From the NCBI GenBank assembly GCA_938014885.1, contig CALLQI010000004.1, positions 1 to 64,000 on the forward strand: 64,000 bases of DNA, read 5' to 3'. The DNA is from an uncultured bacterium (GTDB lineage Bacteria > Planctomycetota > UBA8742 > UBA2392). The notes beneath the pieces are model-generated. The model saw nothing but the letters and a program-made list of their open reading frames with translations. It made no database searches and was not told the origin of the DNA. The translations under genes and the position numbers were made by a program. Shown here piece after piece: positions 47,958 through 56,674 of this stretch (the first letter of the stretch is position 1; each line of letters begins with the position of its first letter).

Positions 47958-49916
47958 ATGAACCCGGTGGCACTGATCCCGTTCGCGACGGCCATTGAAG
48001 ACGACCGCGCCCTGCACATCGCGCGCGGCCTGTCGCAGGAACTTGCCGACTGGCTCCGCACCACGGGTGCCGAAACCGTACTGATGACCGGCGCGCACAC
48101 CGACGAAGACGGCGCGTGGCGCAGGCTCGTCACCTTCCGGTCTGAGCCCGGCGCCGCTGCGGCCGCCGAATGGGTCACAGGCGTCACTGGCGAAATGCCT
48201 GAACACAGCGAACCCAGCAGCGAGTTCAAACTTGCCGTCACAGGCGAAATTGCCCAGCCACCCGACCAGCCCGCCGGCGCGTTTCCGGAACGCGGGCTGC
48301 TGCTGAAGGTCTCCGTGGTGGATGTCGGCGGCGCGTTCCATCGCCTGCAGCGCGAATTGCACCTCACGCCCGGCGGTTTCAGTGCCGACGCCACGAAGCT
48401 GTTCGCCGAAATCGCGGCCGCACTGGACCTCACGCCGCCCGCCGCGTACCAGGCCGGCACACAGCACTGGATGGCGTGGCTGAACCTGCTGATCACGCGC
48501 TCGCTGATTGTCTCAGCTGAAGTCGGCGCCATCGACCGTGAGCAGACCGGCATCTACGAACCCGCCGTGGAGGCAGCAAAGCTGGACCCCAAGTTTGCAG
48601 TGGTCCGCGACCGCATCGGTGAACTGTGCAGCGTGCTGGTGCTCGAACGCGGCTTTGAGGCCCGTGAGGCCGTGGGCGCGCTCGACAGCGTCATGGCCCG
48701 CGTCGGCCCGGACTGGAAAAGCCACCGCGTGCGCGGGCACCTGATGCTCGCCGCCGGTGAACCCGCGCAGGCCGCGCGCGCCTTTTGCTATCTGCTTTCG
48801 GGTCGCTACGAGGCCCCGGACAAGGCCGACAAACAGACGGCTGCGCTGCTGGCCGGCAAGGCCTTCAACCTGGCCGAACGACCGCTGGAGGCGCAGCGCG
48901 TGCTGGGCCTGGCCATGCAGGCCGAAAACCTGCGCGTGGACGCGATTGTCGAAAGCGCCAACTCAAGCCACGCCCTGGGCGAAAACGCAGTGGCTGAGCG
49001 GCTGTGGCGGCGCGCGATTGAAATCGACCCGCGCAGCGCCGCCGCCCACGTGCAGCTGGCCCGCATGTACCGCTCGCGCGGCGATACAGAAAACGCGGCC
49101 AAGCAGTACGCCGCGCTGATTGAGCTTCCGGGCCTGCCGCGCACCATGTTCGCCGACGCGGCCGAGTTCTTCGTGGTCAATGAGCAGCACGCCCGCGCGC
49201 TCAAGGCCGCCGAGCGCTACGCCGATGAATACCCCGGCGACGCCATCGCGCACGTGCTGCTGGCCTCCGCGCTGAACCCGATGGGCATGCACGAACGTGC
49301 CCTTAAGGCACTCGAGAAGGCCGAAGTTTGTGTCGGCGCCGATGAGCTGGCCCCGCTGATCACCCGCCAACGCCGATTTGCGGAGCACCCGGAGACCGAA
49401 AAGCGCTTTCATGCGCTGGCCTCGGCCTCATTCGAAGGCGACGCCGTCCACGCCGAGGCCGGGCTGCGCGAACTGTTGAAGGCGTTCCCTGATTTCTGGG
49501 AGGCGCACATGTTCCTGGGCATCTCACTGCGCCGCCAGCAGAAGTGGACCGAGGCCCGCGACGTCCTGGAAGCCCTGCGCAAGGCCAACCCGCTGCCCGG
49601 CATCGACAAGGAACTCACGGGCATCTACTCGCACTTGGCTGACAAGGGCAAGGCCCTCGAATGCGCCAAACGAGCATTCGAGCAAGCACCCGAAGACCCG
49701 ACCCTGATGACCAACTACGCGGCCGCACTGCTGGAAAATGGCGACGTGGACGAAGCCGCCAAGTACGCCCGCCGCGCCGAGACCTACATGCCCGGCGACC
49801 AGGTAAACCTGCGGCTGCTGAGCCTGATCGAGGCCCGCATGCGCAAGCGCGGCCTGCTGCGCAACTTCGGCGCCGTGTTCAAAGAGGCCGCAAGCTGGTT
49901 GCGCAAGAAGAAGTAA
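47958..49916 (+). CDS. TPR-repeat protein
   Basis: The product is 652 residues without a signal peptide. An N-terminal ~190-residue domain starts MNPVALIPFATAIEDDRALH and looks like an alpha/beta module, as in adenylate-cyclase-linked TPR regulators, where RALHIARGLSQELADWLRTT would be its first helix. From ~200 onward there are tetratricopeptide-type helices (AHVQLARMYRSRGDTENAAK, HVLLASALNPMGMHERALKA, DPTLMTNYAAALLENGDVDE). The C-terminus is basic (WLRKKK). It is a probable scaffold or regulatory protein; no partner is indicated. The gene precedes the DinG-like helicase by 66 nt. Confidence 0.8.
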   Translation: MNPVALIPFATAIEDDRALHIARGLSQELADWLRTTGAETVLMTGAHTDEDGAWRRLVTFRSEPGAAAAAEWVTGVTGEMPEHSEPSSEFKLAVTGEIAQPPDQPAGAFPERGLLLKVSVVDVGGAFHRLQRELHLTPGGFSADATKLFAEIAAALDLTPPAAYQAGTQHWMAWLNLLITRSLIVSAEVGAIDREQTGIYEPAVEAAKLDPKFAVVRDRIGELCSVLVLERGFEAREAVGALDSVMARVGPDWKSHRVRGHLMLAAGEPAQAARAFCYLLSGRYEAPDKADKQTAALLAGKAFNLAERPLEAQRVLGLAMQAENLRVDAIVESANSSHALGENAVAERLWRRAIEIDPRSAAAHVQLARMYRSRGDTENAAKQYAALIELPGLPRTMFADAAEFFVVNEQHARALKAAERYADEYPGDAIAHVLLASALNPMGMHERALKALEKAEVCVGADELAPLITRQRRFAEHPETEKRFHALASASFEGDAVHAEAGLRELLKAFPDFWEAHMFLGISLRRQQKWTEARDVLEALRKANPLPGIDKELTGIYSHLADKGKALECAKRAFEQAPEDPTLMTNYAAALLENGDVDEAAKYARRAETYMPGDQVNLRLLSLIEARMRKRGLLRNFGAVFKEAASWLRKKK

Positions 49917-49969
49917 CACGCCGGTTGTTCACACTTGCTCGACCAAGCGGCAGTTGTCGCGGCCGTTGC

Positions 49970-49975
49970 TATGCT
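49970..49975 (+). promoter_or_regulatory. -10 box (TATGCT) 7 nt before the helicase gene
   Basis: TATGCT followed by CGCGGCC and ATG 49983. It supports that ATG as the start over a TTG at 49935; no Shine-Dalgarno precedes either. Confidence 0.4.
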
Positions 49976-49982
49976 CGCGGCC

Positions 49983-52010
49983 ATGGCGTTCGTTGATTCC
50001 ATCCTTGGGCCCGCGGGGCTGATCGCGCAGAAGCTGACCGGCTTTGAAGAGCGCCCGCAGCAGCTTGAAATGGCGCACGCCGTCGAAGACGCCATGTTCA
50101 ACGACCGCCACCTGGTGGTTGAGGCAGGCACCGGCGTCGGCAAGTCGTTCGCCTACCTGGTGCCCGCGATCCAGCGCGCGCTCAAAGTGAAGTCTGACGA
50201 GCGCCCGGTCGTGATCAGCACCGGCACGATCGCGCTGCAAGAACAGTTGATGGGCAAGGACATCCCGTTCCTGCGCAGCGTGTGGGGCGAAGAGTTCACG
50301 GCCGTGCTGGCCAAGGGGCGCGGCAATTACATCAGCCTGCGCCGCATGGATGCCGCGCTGAAGCAGCAAAGCGGCGGCATCGCCGGCGACGAAATGCGCG
50401 AACTCACGCGCATCAAAAGCTGGAGCGAAAGTACCGCCGACGGCAGCCGCAGCAGCATGGGCTTTGAACCCAGCGGCGAAGTCTGGCAGCAGGTCGTCAG
50501 CGACCGCAACAACTGCATGGGCCGCCAGTGCCCGAACTTCGAAGCGCGCTGCTTCTACCAGCGCGCTAAGCGCCGCATGTACCAGGCCAGCGTGCTGATC
50601 GTGAATCACGCGCTGCTTTGTGCCGACCTCGCACTCAAGGCCGCGGGCGTGAACTATTTGCCCGATTACCGCTACGCAATCATCGACGAAGCCCATGACC
50701 TGGAACGCTACGCCTCAGAGCACATGGGCATTCGCGTCACGCGCGCGGGCCTGCAATTCGTGCTGTCGCAGGTCTACAACGCGCGGCGCGACAAGGGTGT
50801 GCTGGCGCGCTTCCCGTTTCTCAACGGCGCGCACGAAGCGCTGCGCCACGCCCGCGACAGCGGCGACCAGTTCTTCCTCGAAATCGAACGCTGGGCCCAC
50901 CGCGCCGGCCGCGGCCCCGTGCGCGTCCAGAACGCCGAGCTTTTCCCGCCTGAGGCCGCGCAGCACCTGCGCGAACTCGCGATGCGGCTCAAAGAGGGCA
51001 TGCTGCAAACCAAGAATGAAGAAGAACGCCTCGACATTGAGGCCAACATCAACCGTGTGCTCGAATACGCCGACGGCATGGACGCCTTCAACCGGCAGTC
51101 GCTTGACGGCCAGGTGTACTGGGTCGAGACCCAGCAGGGCGCGCGCGAGCAGAATATTGAGCTGCGCGCAGCCCCGGTGAACGTCGGCCCGCGCCTGCGC
51201 GAACTGTTGTTCGACCGCTGCAAGAGTGTCGTGCTGACCAGCGCAACGCTCGCCACCGGCCCGGCCGACTTCAAGTACTGCCGCCGCAGGCTGGGCGTGC
51301 CCGACGAAAACGTGAGCGAACTGCAAGTCGGCAGCCCCTTTGCGTACAAAGAGCGCGTGCAGATCGTCGTGCCGCCCGAAGTGCCCGAGCCGCCCAAGGC
51401 CGGCGGCAACGACCCCGAATACGAACGCCGCATCAACGAGGAAGTCGAAAACCACATCCGCCGCAGCCGTGGCGGAACGTTCGTGCTGTTCACCAGCCAC
51501 CAGCAGATGCGCAAGGTCTACGACGCGATCCGCGCCAAGCTTGAGCTGCTGGGTTTCACCGTGCTGCGCCAGGGCGACGGCATGAGCCGCGTCGGCATGC
51601 TCGAGCGTTTTAAAGAAGGCCGCAAGATGGTGCTGTTCGGCGCCGAGACCTTCTGGCAAGGCGTAGACGTACCCGGCGAAGCGCTGACCACGGTGATCCT
51701 GGTAAGGCTGCCATTCCCCGTACCCAGCGACCCCCTCGTGGCCGCCCGAATGGAAGAAGTACGCAAACGTGGCGCCAGCGACTTCAACGATTACATGGTG
51801 CCCGAGGCCACCATCAAGCTGCGCCAAGGCTTCGGCCGCCTGATCCGCCGCAAAGACGACTTCGGAACGGTGGTGATTCTCGATTCCAGGGTAGTAAGAA
51901 AAGGCTACGGCAAACGAATCCTGAAAGCCCTACCCGAATGCCCCATCACAGACGGAAAAGGCGGCGACCCATTCAAGAAGAAAGCCGCAGCCAACCCGTT
52001 CGAGCTTTAG
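49983..52010 (+). CDS. DinG-type ATP-dependent DNA helicase (XPD-like)
   Basis: The product is 675 residues. The helicase motifs are EAGTGVGKS (47-55, Walker A), IDEAHDLE (DEAH box), the late QGVDVPGEALTTVILVRLPF and the motif VI stretch RQGFGRLIRR. The Fe-S cysteine cluster is present only in part: C178, C183 and C190 (CMGRQCPNFEARC), while the upstream position that is Cys in E. coli DinG (NYLC) reads NYIS here (Ser118). The family unwinds R-loops and damaged or branched DNA with 5'-3' polarity. The Fe-S site may still assemble, using another ligand. Confidence 0.88.
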   Translation: MAFVDSILGPAGLIAQKLTGFEERPQQLEMAHAVEDAMFNDRHLVVEAGTGVGKSFAYLVPAIQRALKVKSDERPVVISTGTIALQEQLMGKDIPFLRSVWGEEFTAVLAKGRGNYISLRRMDAALKQQSGGIAGDEMRELTRIKSWSESTADGSRSSMGFEPSGEVWQQVVSDRNNCMGRQCPNFEARCFYQRAKRRMYQASVLIVNHALLCADLALKAAGVNYLPDYRYAIIDEAHDLERYASEHMGIRVTRAGLQFVLSQVYNARRDKGVLARFPFLNGAHEALRHARDSGDQFFLEIERWAHRAGRGPVRVQNAELFPPEAAQHLRELAMRLKEGMLQTKNEEERLDIEANINRVLEYADGMDAFNRQSLDGQVYWVETQQGAREQNIELRAAPVNVGPRLRELLFDRCKSVVLTSATLATGPADFKYCRRRLGVPDENVSELQVGSPFAYKERVQIVVPPEVPEPPKAGGNDPEYERRINEEVENHIRRSRGGTFVLFTSHQQMRKVYDAIRAKLELLGFTVLRQGDGMSRVGMLERFKEGRKMVLFGAETFWQGVDVPGEALTTVILVRLPFPVPSDPLVAARMEEVRKRGASDFNDYMVPEATIKLRQGFGRLIRRKDDFGTVVILDSRVVRKGYGKRILKALPECPITDGKGGDPFKKKAAANPFEL

Positions 52011-52099
52011 GCGCACCGAGTCCCGTTGGGAGCGCGAAGCGTGAGCGAGCGGTCGCCGAAGGCGACAATGTGGCCCCGAGCAACGCGGTCTGGTCCCGA

Positions 52100-52196
52100 G
52101 CAATGGGGTCTGGCTCCGCAGCGAAGCGAAGGTGCCTGACCCCATTGCGGCAAATGCAGAGCCCGCGCGCATCGCAAAGCCTGACCCCATTGCGGC
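52100..52196. repeat. Repeat cluster at the edge of the capsid cassette
   Basis: CCTGACCCCATTGCGGC occurs at 52135-52151 and again at 52180-52196, within an imperfect 45-bp direct repeat. GCAATGGGGTC at 52100-52110 is the exact complement of the core of both copies, so hairpins can form. The cluster lies between the helicase gene and the first gene of the capsid-type cassette. Confidence 0.7.
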
Positions 52197-52251
52197 GAGT
52201 GATGAGACTGCACGAATCGCAGCGCAGGCAGAGCCAGCATCCGAGGCCGGG

Positions 52252-53898
52252 CTAGGAAATCTTGGTGAACTTGACCCACGAGCCCGCAACCAACTGGTGG
52301 GTGCCTGAGGCTGAGGCACGGCGCATGCGAAGGATGAACGTTCCGGCCGCATTGACCTGGACATAGCCAAACAGGTGCACCCCGGCCGTCGTCACGGCCG
52401 TGTCCAGCAGCGTCACATCGGTTGAGCGAGAAGTCGTTTGGGCAATCGCGTCAACCGTGGTCGTGCGGCGGTACCCGTTGTAGCTGATGCCGGTCAAGGT
52501 CGCTGTGCCGCCGTCCCAGTCGCACTGAATGGCCACCGTGTTGTTGGCGGACAATCGCAGCTCCGCTTCAACGGCGTACCACGCGCCAGCTTCAAGGCTA
52601 ACTGAGAGACTGGTGTCCGTCATTGTGGTGCTGAGCGTCTGCGTTGACGACTGCAGGGCGACAACCACCGCCGGTCCCACCCCAATGGCTGTCCGAAGGT
52701 TGGCCAGCGTAACCTTCTTGGCCGTCGGGTCATTCAGCGGGAAAGTGTCTGTGTCGGCCGGTGTAGTCTTGGCCGTCAGCGAAGTGCCCAAGTCCCATAT
52801 CGCCTGCGGCGTGGTTTTGCCGCCGTTTGTGCCTACGTCGTTGAACGGGATTTCGTCGGTCAGCACTGGTGTGCGGCTGGTTGCGCCGTTAGTCAGGTTC
52901 TGCACGGCCGCGTCGGCGCTGCTGGCCCCGGTGCCGCCGTTGGCTATGGCGAGGTCGGTGCCACTCCAGTCGTCGTTGTTGACGGTACTCTTGGTGGCCA
53001 GCGACCCAAGTCCGAGGTTCGTTCGCGCGCTTGCGGCGTTGTTTGCGCCGGTTCCGCCTTCGGTGATTTGTATCTGGTCGTCGTTGAGGACAAACCCGCC
53101 GTGGATGGTGGTGTCGATGCCGCTTTTGCCGATGTTGATGGCTCGGGCGTGCGTCTTGCCCAGCGAAATGATGCCCTCAAGGCTGCCGTTGCCTGCCTCG
53201 ATGATGATGTTGCCGCCGTTGCCGGTGCCTGCGCCGTTGCCTCCGGCGAGGGTCAGCACTGCCCCGTTTACGTTGCCTGCGACCGGTATGCCGGGCGTGA
53301 CTTGCATCGAGACCGGTGTGGCCGCGTCGACACTCTTGATCGTCATCGCATCGCCGGCCACATCGCTGACAAGCAGAGCGCTGTTTTGGATGACTTTGCC
53401 GGAGTTGCCGTCAAAACGAGCCACAGCGTGGTCGGTGGCCCCATTGGGTCCGCTCAGGTCGCCCGAACCCACAACGCCGCCACCCAGCATCTCGGGAGGG
53501 ACACTTAGACCCGGTGGCCGTGAAACATAGTCATCCAACGGAAGCAAGGTCGATGTGCGAGGTCCCGGCCGCGCTGTTGAAGCAAGCGGCTCCTGGTGCG
53601 CCATAGTCTCAGGAGGAGCAAATTTGTGTTGCGGATAAAGCGCAGCCTCAAAACCGGGATGCACAGCCGACGTCAGCTCGGGAAAAGCAACCGAATGGAC
53701 CGGGCCCAAGTCGGTAATGGAGCGAACGTCTTCAGCAGTCAGGCAGGACACTGACGCCTCCCCATGAAGCCTGAACTTGCCACCACCAGGCGGAACAATG
53801 GTGAACTCCCGTCTTACCGCCTCGGCAAATCCGTTGGTAACAATGCCGAAATGCGAGTGCTCGACTGGATCAACGTCATCACTTGTAAGACGAGCCAT
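52252..53898 (-). CDS. Phage tail-fibre-like protein
   Basis: The product is 548 residues. Its middle holds the tail-fibre repeat ITEGGTGANNAASARTNLGL and GSLATKSTVNND, then a related GGTGASSADAAVQNL, which is the phage tail collar/fibre hallmark. The N-terminal ~100 residues (DDVDPVEHSHFGIVTNGFAE) are unlike fibres I know and may attach the protein to a structure. The C-terminal part is a beta-rich, Thr/Ser-rich region (AVEAELRLSANNTVAIQCDW) resembling a head-binding or carbohydrate-recognition tip. It is the last gene of the minus-strand cassette. No chaperone or baseplate gene is next to it. Confidence 0.82.
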   Translation of the reverse strand: MARLTSDDVDPVEHSHFGIVTNGFAEAVRREFTIVPPGGGKFRLHGEASVSCLTAEDVRSITDLGPVHSVAFPELTSAVHPGFEAALYPQHKFAPPETMAHQEPLASTARPGPRTSTLLPLDDYVSRPPGLSVPPEMLGGGVVGSGDLSGPNGATDHAVARFDGNSGKVIQNSALLVSDVAGDAMTIKSVDAATPVSMQVTPGIPVAGNVNGAVLTLAGGNGAGTGNGGNIIIEAGNGSLEGIISLGKTHARAINIGKSGIDTTIHGGFVLNDDQIQITEGGTGANNAASARTNLGLGSLATKSTVNNDDWSGTDLAIANGGTGASSADAAVQNLTNGATSRTPVLTDEIPFNDVGTNGGKTTPQAIWDLGTSLTAKTTPADTDTFPLNDPTAKKVTLANLRTAIGVGPAVVVALQSSTQTLSTTMTDTSLSVSLEAGAWYAVEAELRLSANNTVAIQCDWDGGTATLTGISYNGYRRTTTVDAIAQTTSRSTDVTLLDTAVTTAGVHLFGYVQVNAAGTFILRMRRASASGTHQLVAGSWVKFTKIS

Positions 53899-53994
53899 GA
53901 TCTCTCACTCAAGATGCAAACGAACGCCTCAAGATGCGTTTGATGGGAACTCTCCACTAGCCCAGGTGGCGACGACTACATCCTGAGCAGTCTT

Positions 53995-54471
53995 CTACTC
54001 AACGCTACCGACTTGTTCGAACAGCACTACATGCCGCTTGCCCAAGTTCACTTGTGAGGTGGACACATTGAGGATCACCACCCACCCAGTGGATTCGTTC
54101 GGAACTAAGTACTCGCCCTTTCGCAAGCTGACCACCAAGCTCCCTTGCCGAGTTGAAAGCACAATCATCTTTCCCAGTTGCGCCTGCCTCGCCGGAGCCC
54201 CTCCCTCATTCGCTGACTCGGTTCCAGACGCATACGCGTAGCTCACTTCAATCTCCACGCGAAATCCATCCGCGCCCACGAGTTCACTTCGAATCTCGTC
54301 GACAACGGAATCCTGGGCCAAGATGACAGTGCGCGTATGCGCACTATTCGAATACCCTTGTTCGCTGTTGCACGACAACAAACTGCCCGCAACTACACAT
54401 ATGATCAGGGCAACGCCTATACCCCGCAGCATACGGGGTACGAAGTGGCATAGCTTCTTACAGTCGCTCAC
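53995..54471 (-). CDS. Small lipoprotein of the capsid cassette
   Basis: The product is 158 residues with a GTG start at 54471. A signal-like stretch GIGVALIICVVAGSLLSC ends in a lipobox with Cys34 preceded by ~15 charged residues (SDCKKLCHFVPRMLRG). The rest is beta-rich with FRVEIEVSYAYASGTESANE. The stop/start overlap TAGTG with the upstream 623-residue gene (1 nt) couples the two. No homologue is recognised. The nucleotide composition is less GC-rich than most of the window. Confidence 0.65.
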   Translation of the reverse strand: MSDCKKLCHFVPRMLRGIGVALIICVVAGSLLSCNSEQGYSNSAHTRTVILAQDSVVDEIRSELVGADGFRVEIEVSYAYASGTESANEGGAPARQAQLGKMIVLSTRQGSLVVSLRKGEYLVPNESTGWVVILNVSTSQVNLGKRHVVLFEQVGSVE

Positions 54472-56342
54472 TATCCCCCCTCATCGAGATCTACCCACCC
54501 TCGCTCATCAATGGCATTGCTGTGATAACCAGAGACTTCCCGGTACTCGCCTTCAGAAGTGTCCTGGCCCCAGACGTCCTTCTTGGCGTCCCATACGAAT
54601 CCAAGCTTTTGATTCTCGAAACACGGCAACTTTTGTTGATCAGCCAGTGCCCAGGAGCGATTGACCAGTTCGTAAACCACCCCGGGACCCGCGTCTGGAA
54701 TGACGCCTGGGAAGAAATTCCGATTGGTCAGCTTCTGCACGTCGTCGGGCACGTCTTCCAAGAAATTTCTGTTACTTGCGAGGTGGAAAGAAGGTACCAC
54801 ATTGTCTGAGCGACCGATCTCTTGCTCATCACGCTCCGAGTATATCCACGACGGTTCCGGATCCAGTTTCACCGGGGCCGTTTCGCCGACTGCGCCCCAG
54901 GGGGCGTTCTGGCTAAGTGGGCATCGTGTGTGCAGGGCCAAGGGCTGTCCCTCTGCCCCGATTTGTCCCCACGCCTCCTCTAGCACCGGGCGACAGTCGA
55001 AGATGCTCGTGTCAGCCCAATTCGTCCAGTTTGCTGTCCACTGGGCCGTCTGCATTGAGTCATTCAGTGACCGCACGAAGCGTTCCTGCCAGAAGTCTCT
55101 TTCGTCCACTGGGGATTGAAGTAGAGCGATGGCTTTACCGGGCTTTCCTGTCATTAGCTCAACCCAAGTCGTAGGACTCTCAAGAGTTGCAAACATGCGC
55201 ACTAGGTCTAGCGCTGTGGCGAGGCGATTCCACTTTGGAGATTTCTTTCCCCACTCCTCCCAAGTTTCGTAGACCTTAAGCTTGCACCACCAAGTGGTTA
55301 GCACATTTATCTTCAGCAGAAGTTCGCGGGCTTCGAATAGTCCGCACTCATAGCACCGTGAATCGATGTCTGGATTTGGCACCTCTCCGGCCAATGTGCC
55401 CCGCCGATACTTCGACGTCTTGCCTGAAACCGGCTTCCCCTTTCTCGAGTCGATTACTCTAAACACCAATCGGGTTACGGACATGTGGTACGGGCGCCAT
55501 TCTGAGCGCTTCCGAGGGCTCTTGGCATGTGCACTAAGTGCATTCGGCGCCGAGGTTTCAAACAGACTGGCGCTCAACTGCTGCTCCTCACTCGCGAACT
55601 CCTCAATGGCACGTTGAAACGCGACCTCAATACTCCCGAACGAATGGAGAGTGCCCGACCCGTGAGTAACATCATGGCGCGAGTGGCCCGTAGGTATGTC
55701 CCCGGAGTCTGCCAAGCTACGCCAAGCGATCGGGGGTCTGTTGTTCGGAGGGATGTAGTTGTCGCCAGTTGGGTCTGAGATGGCCTTCGGCGGTGTCCAG
55801 ATTGCGCGCTCTTCAGGTTCGTTTGTCAGGCGGGGGGCGTCGTTTGATAACTGGTCTCCAGTCCGGTAAGGACTGCCGGGGCCGAAGGTCAGCTGAGTGC
55901 CTAGGCCTGTGCCTTGTTGACCGCCGCTTGGCCCGCCGGATGCTGGCGTGCTGGGTGGTGGGGCCTGCTGACCCTGACTTGGTGGTTGTAACACGGGAGG
56001 CGGCGGCGGTGTGGCCGTCATGCCGCCTGATCCGCCATAGGGATTTGAGTACGGGTTTGTAGGTGTGCCGCCGCTGCCTTGGCCGGCGCTGCCGCCTGAT
56101 CCCCCGCTGCCGCCGTATTGAGGCGGCCGCTGCTGGTGTTTGGTGGGTGTCCAACCCGAAGCCAGCGGCGCGCCCGTGGGCGAAGTGGCAGGCTTTGGGA
56201 CCTGCTGGTAGCCGTTGTAGGGATTTCCGATCCAGTTCGGCGCGCAGTTGCCTTCCCAGTACCAGTCATTGGATTGCGCCGACCATTTCCATTGGCCGAC
56301 ACAGTAAGCGCCAGTACCCATCGGCCCAGGACCACTCGCCAT
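54471..56342 (-). CDS. Large unknown protein of the capsid cassette
   Basis: The product is 623 residues. N-terminal ~60 residues are Trp/Gly/Asn-rich (GQWKWSAQSNDWYWEGNCAP). Then come ~120 residues of Pro/Gly/Ser repeats (GGSGGSGGSAGQGSGGTPTN, TPPPPPVLQPPSQGQQAPPP), which look disordered. From ~210 there is a globular part with Trp-rich, charged helices (YETWEEWGKKSPKWNRLATA). Cys pairs (CYECG) occur once. It has no signal peptide. I do not recognise any family and do not assign a function. AGGGG is ~8 nt before the ATG. Lower GC than the flanks. Confidence 0.7.
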   Translation of the reverse strand: MASGPGPMGTGAYCVGQWKWSAQSNDWYWEGNCAPNWIGNPYNGYQQVPKPATSPTGAPLASGWTPTKHQQRPPQYGGSGGSGGSAGQGSGGTPTNPYSNPYGGSGGMTATPPPPPVLQPPSQGQQAPPPSTPASGGPSGGQQGTGLGTQLTFGPGSPYRTGDQLSNDAPRLTNEPEERAIWTPPKAISDPTGDNYIPPNNRPPIAWRSLADSGDIPTGHSRHDVTHGSGTLHSFGSIEVAFQRAIEEFASEEQQLSASLFETSAPNALSAHAKSPRKRSEWRPYHMSVTRLVFRVIDSRKGKPVSGKTSKYRRGTLAGEVPNPDIDSRCYECGLFEARELLLKINVLTTWWCKLKVYETWEEWGKKSPKWNRLATALDLVRMFATLESPTTWVELMTGKPGKAIALLQSPVDERDFWQERFVRSLNDSMQTAQWTANWTNWADTSIFDCRPVLEEAWGQIGAEGQPLALHTRCPLSQNAPWGAVGETAPVKLDPEPSWIYSERDEQEIGRSDNVVPSFHLASNRNFLEDVPDDVQKLTNRNFFPGVIPDAGPGVVYELVNRSWALADQQKLPCFENQKLGFVWDAKKDVWGQDTSEGEYREVSGYHSNAIDERGWVDLDEGG

Positions 56343-56436
56343 AGTTTGCTTCCCCTGTCAGTTTAGCAGCCCCTGGTGCTTCGCCCCAACGTGTTCTGTG
56401 CTTCCAGTATGCCGATCCGCACAAACCCGGTGTCCT

Positions 56437-56658
56437 TCATCCCAGCAGGCGTCGCCACTGGCTCATCAAGGAGTCCACCTGCCTGCGTTCCGGCCCGTGA
56501 TTTGTGCCAGCTTCCTCAATCGCAAGCTGGCACTGAGCCGCCGCGCGAGAAAGCTCGTCGCCCTCAGCGATTCGCACGCCGCTGCGGATGGTAGGCGGTG
56601 AATTGGTTTTGCCACCACACCCGCAATCGGGTTTGTCGTTGTCGATGTTGTGCCCCAT
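56437..56658 (-). CDS. Small protein with a CGCGG motif (73 aa)
   Basis: MGHNIDNDKPDCGCGGKTNS, then IRSGVRIAEGDELSRAAAQC and a helical, Arg-rich C-terminus (VDSLMSQWRRLLG). The Cys-x-Cys-Gly pair and a later Cys could bind metal or form a disulfide. AAGGAG is 5-6 nt before ATG 56658, an excellent ribosome site, and the gene follows the capsid gene by 16 nt. It may be a capsid accessory or decoration factor, but this is only suggested by its position. Confidence 0.65.
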   Translation of the reverse strand: MGHNIDNDKPDCGCGGKTNSPPTIRSGVRIAEGDELSRAAAQCQLAIEEAGTNHGPERRQVDSLMSQWRRLLG

Positions 56659-56674
56659 CGCGACTCCTTCAGGC

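Noticed and set aside
49935..49982. TTG start for the helicase, 16 codons upstream
   Set aside because: The extension is hydrophobic and unlike DinG N-termini, and the -10-like TATGCT would lie inside it; ATG 49983 is better placed.
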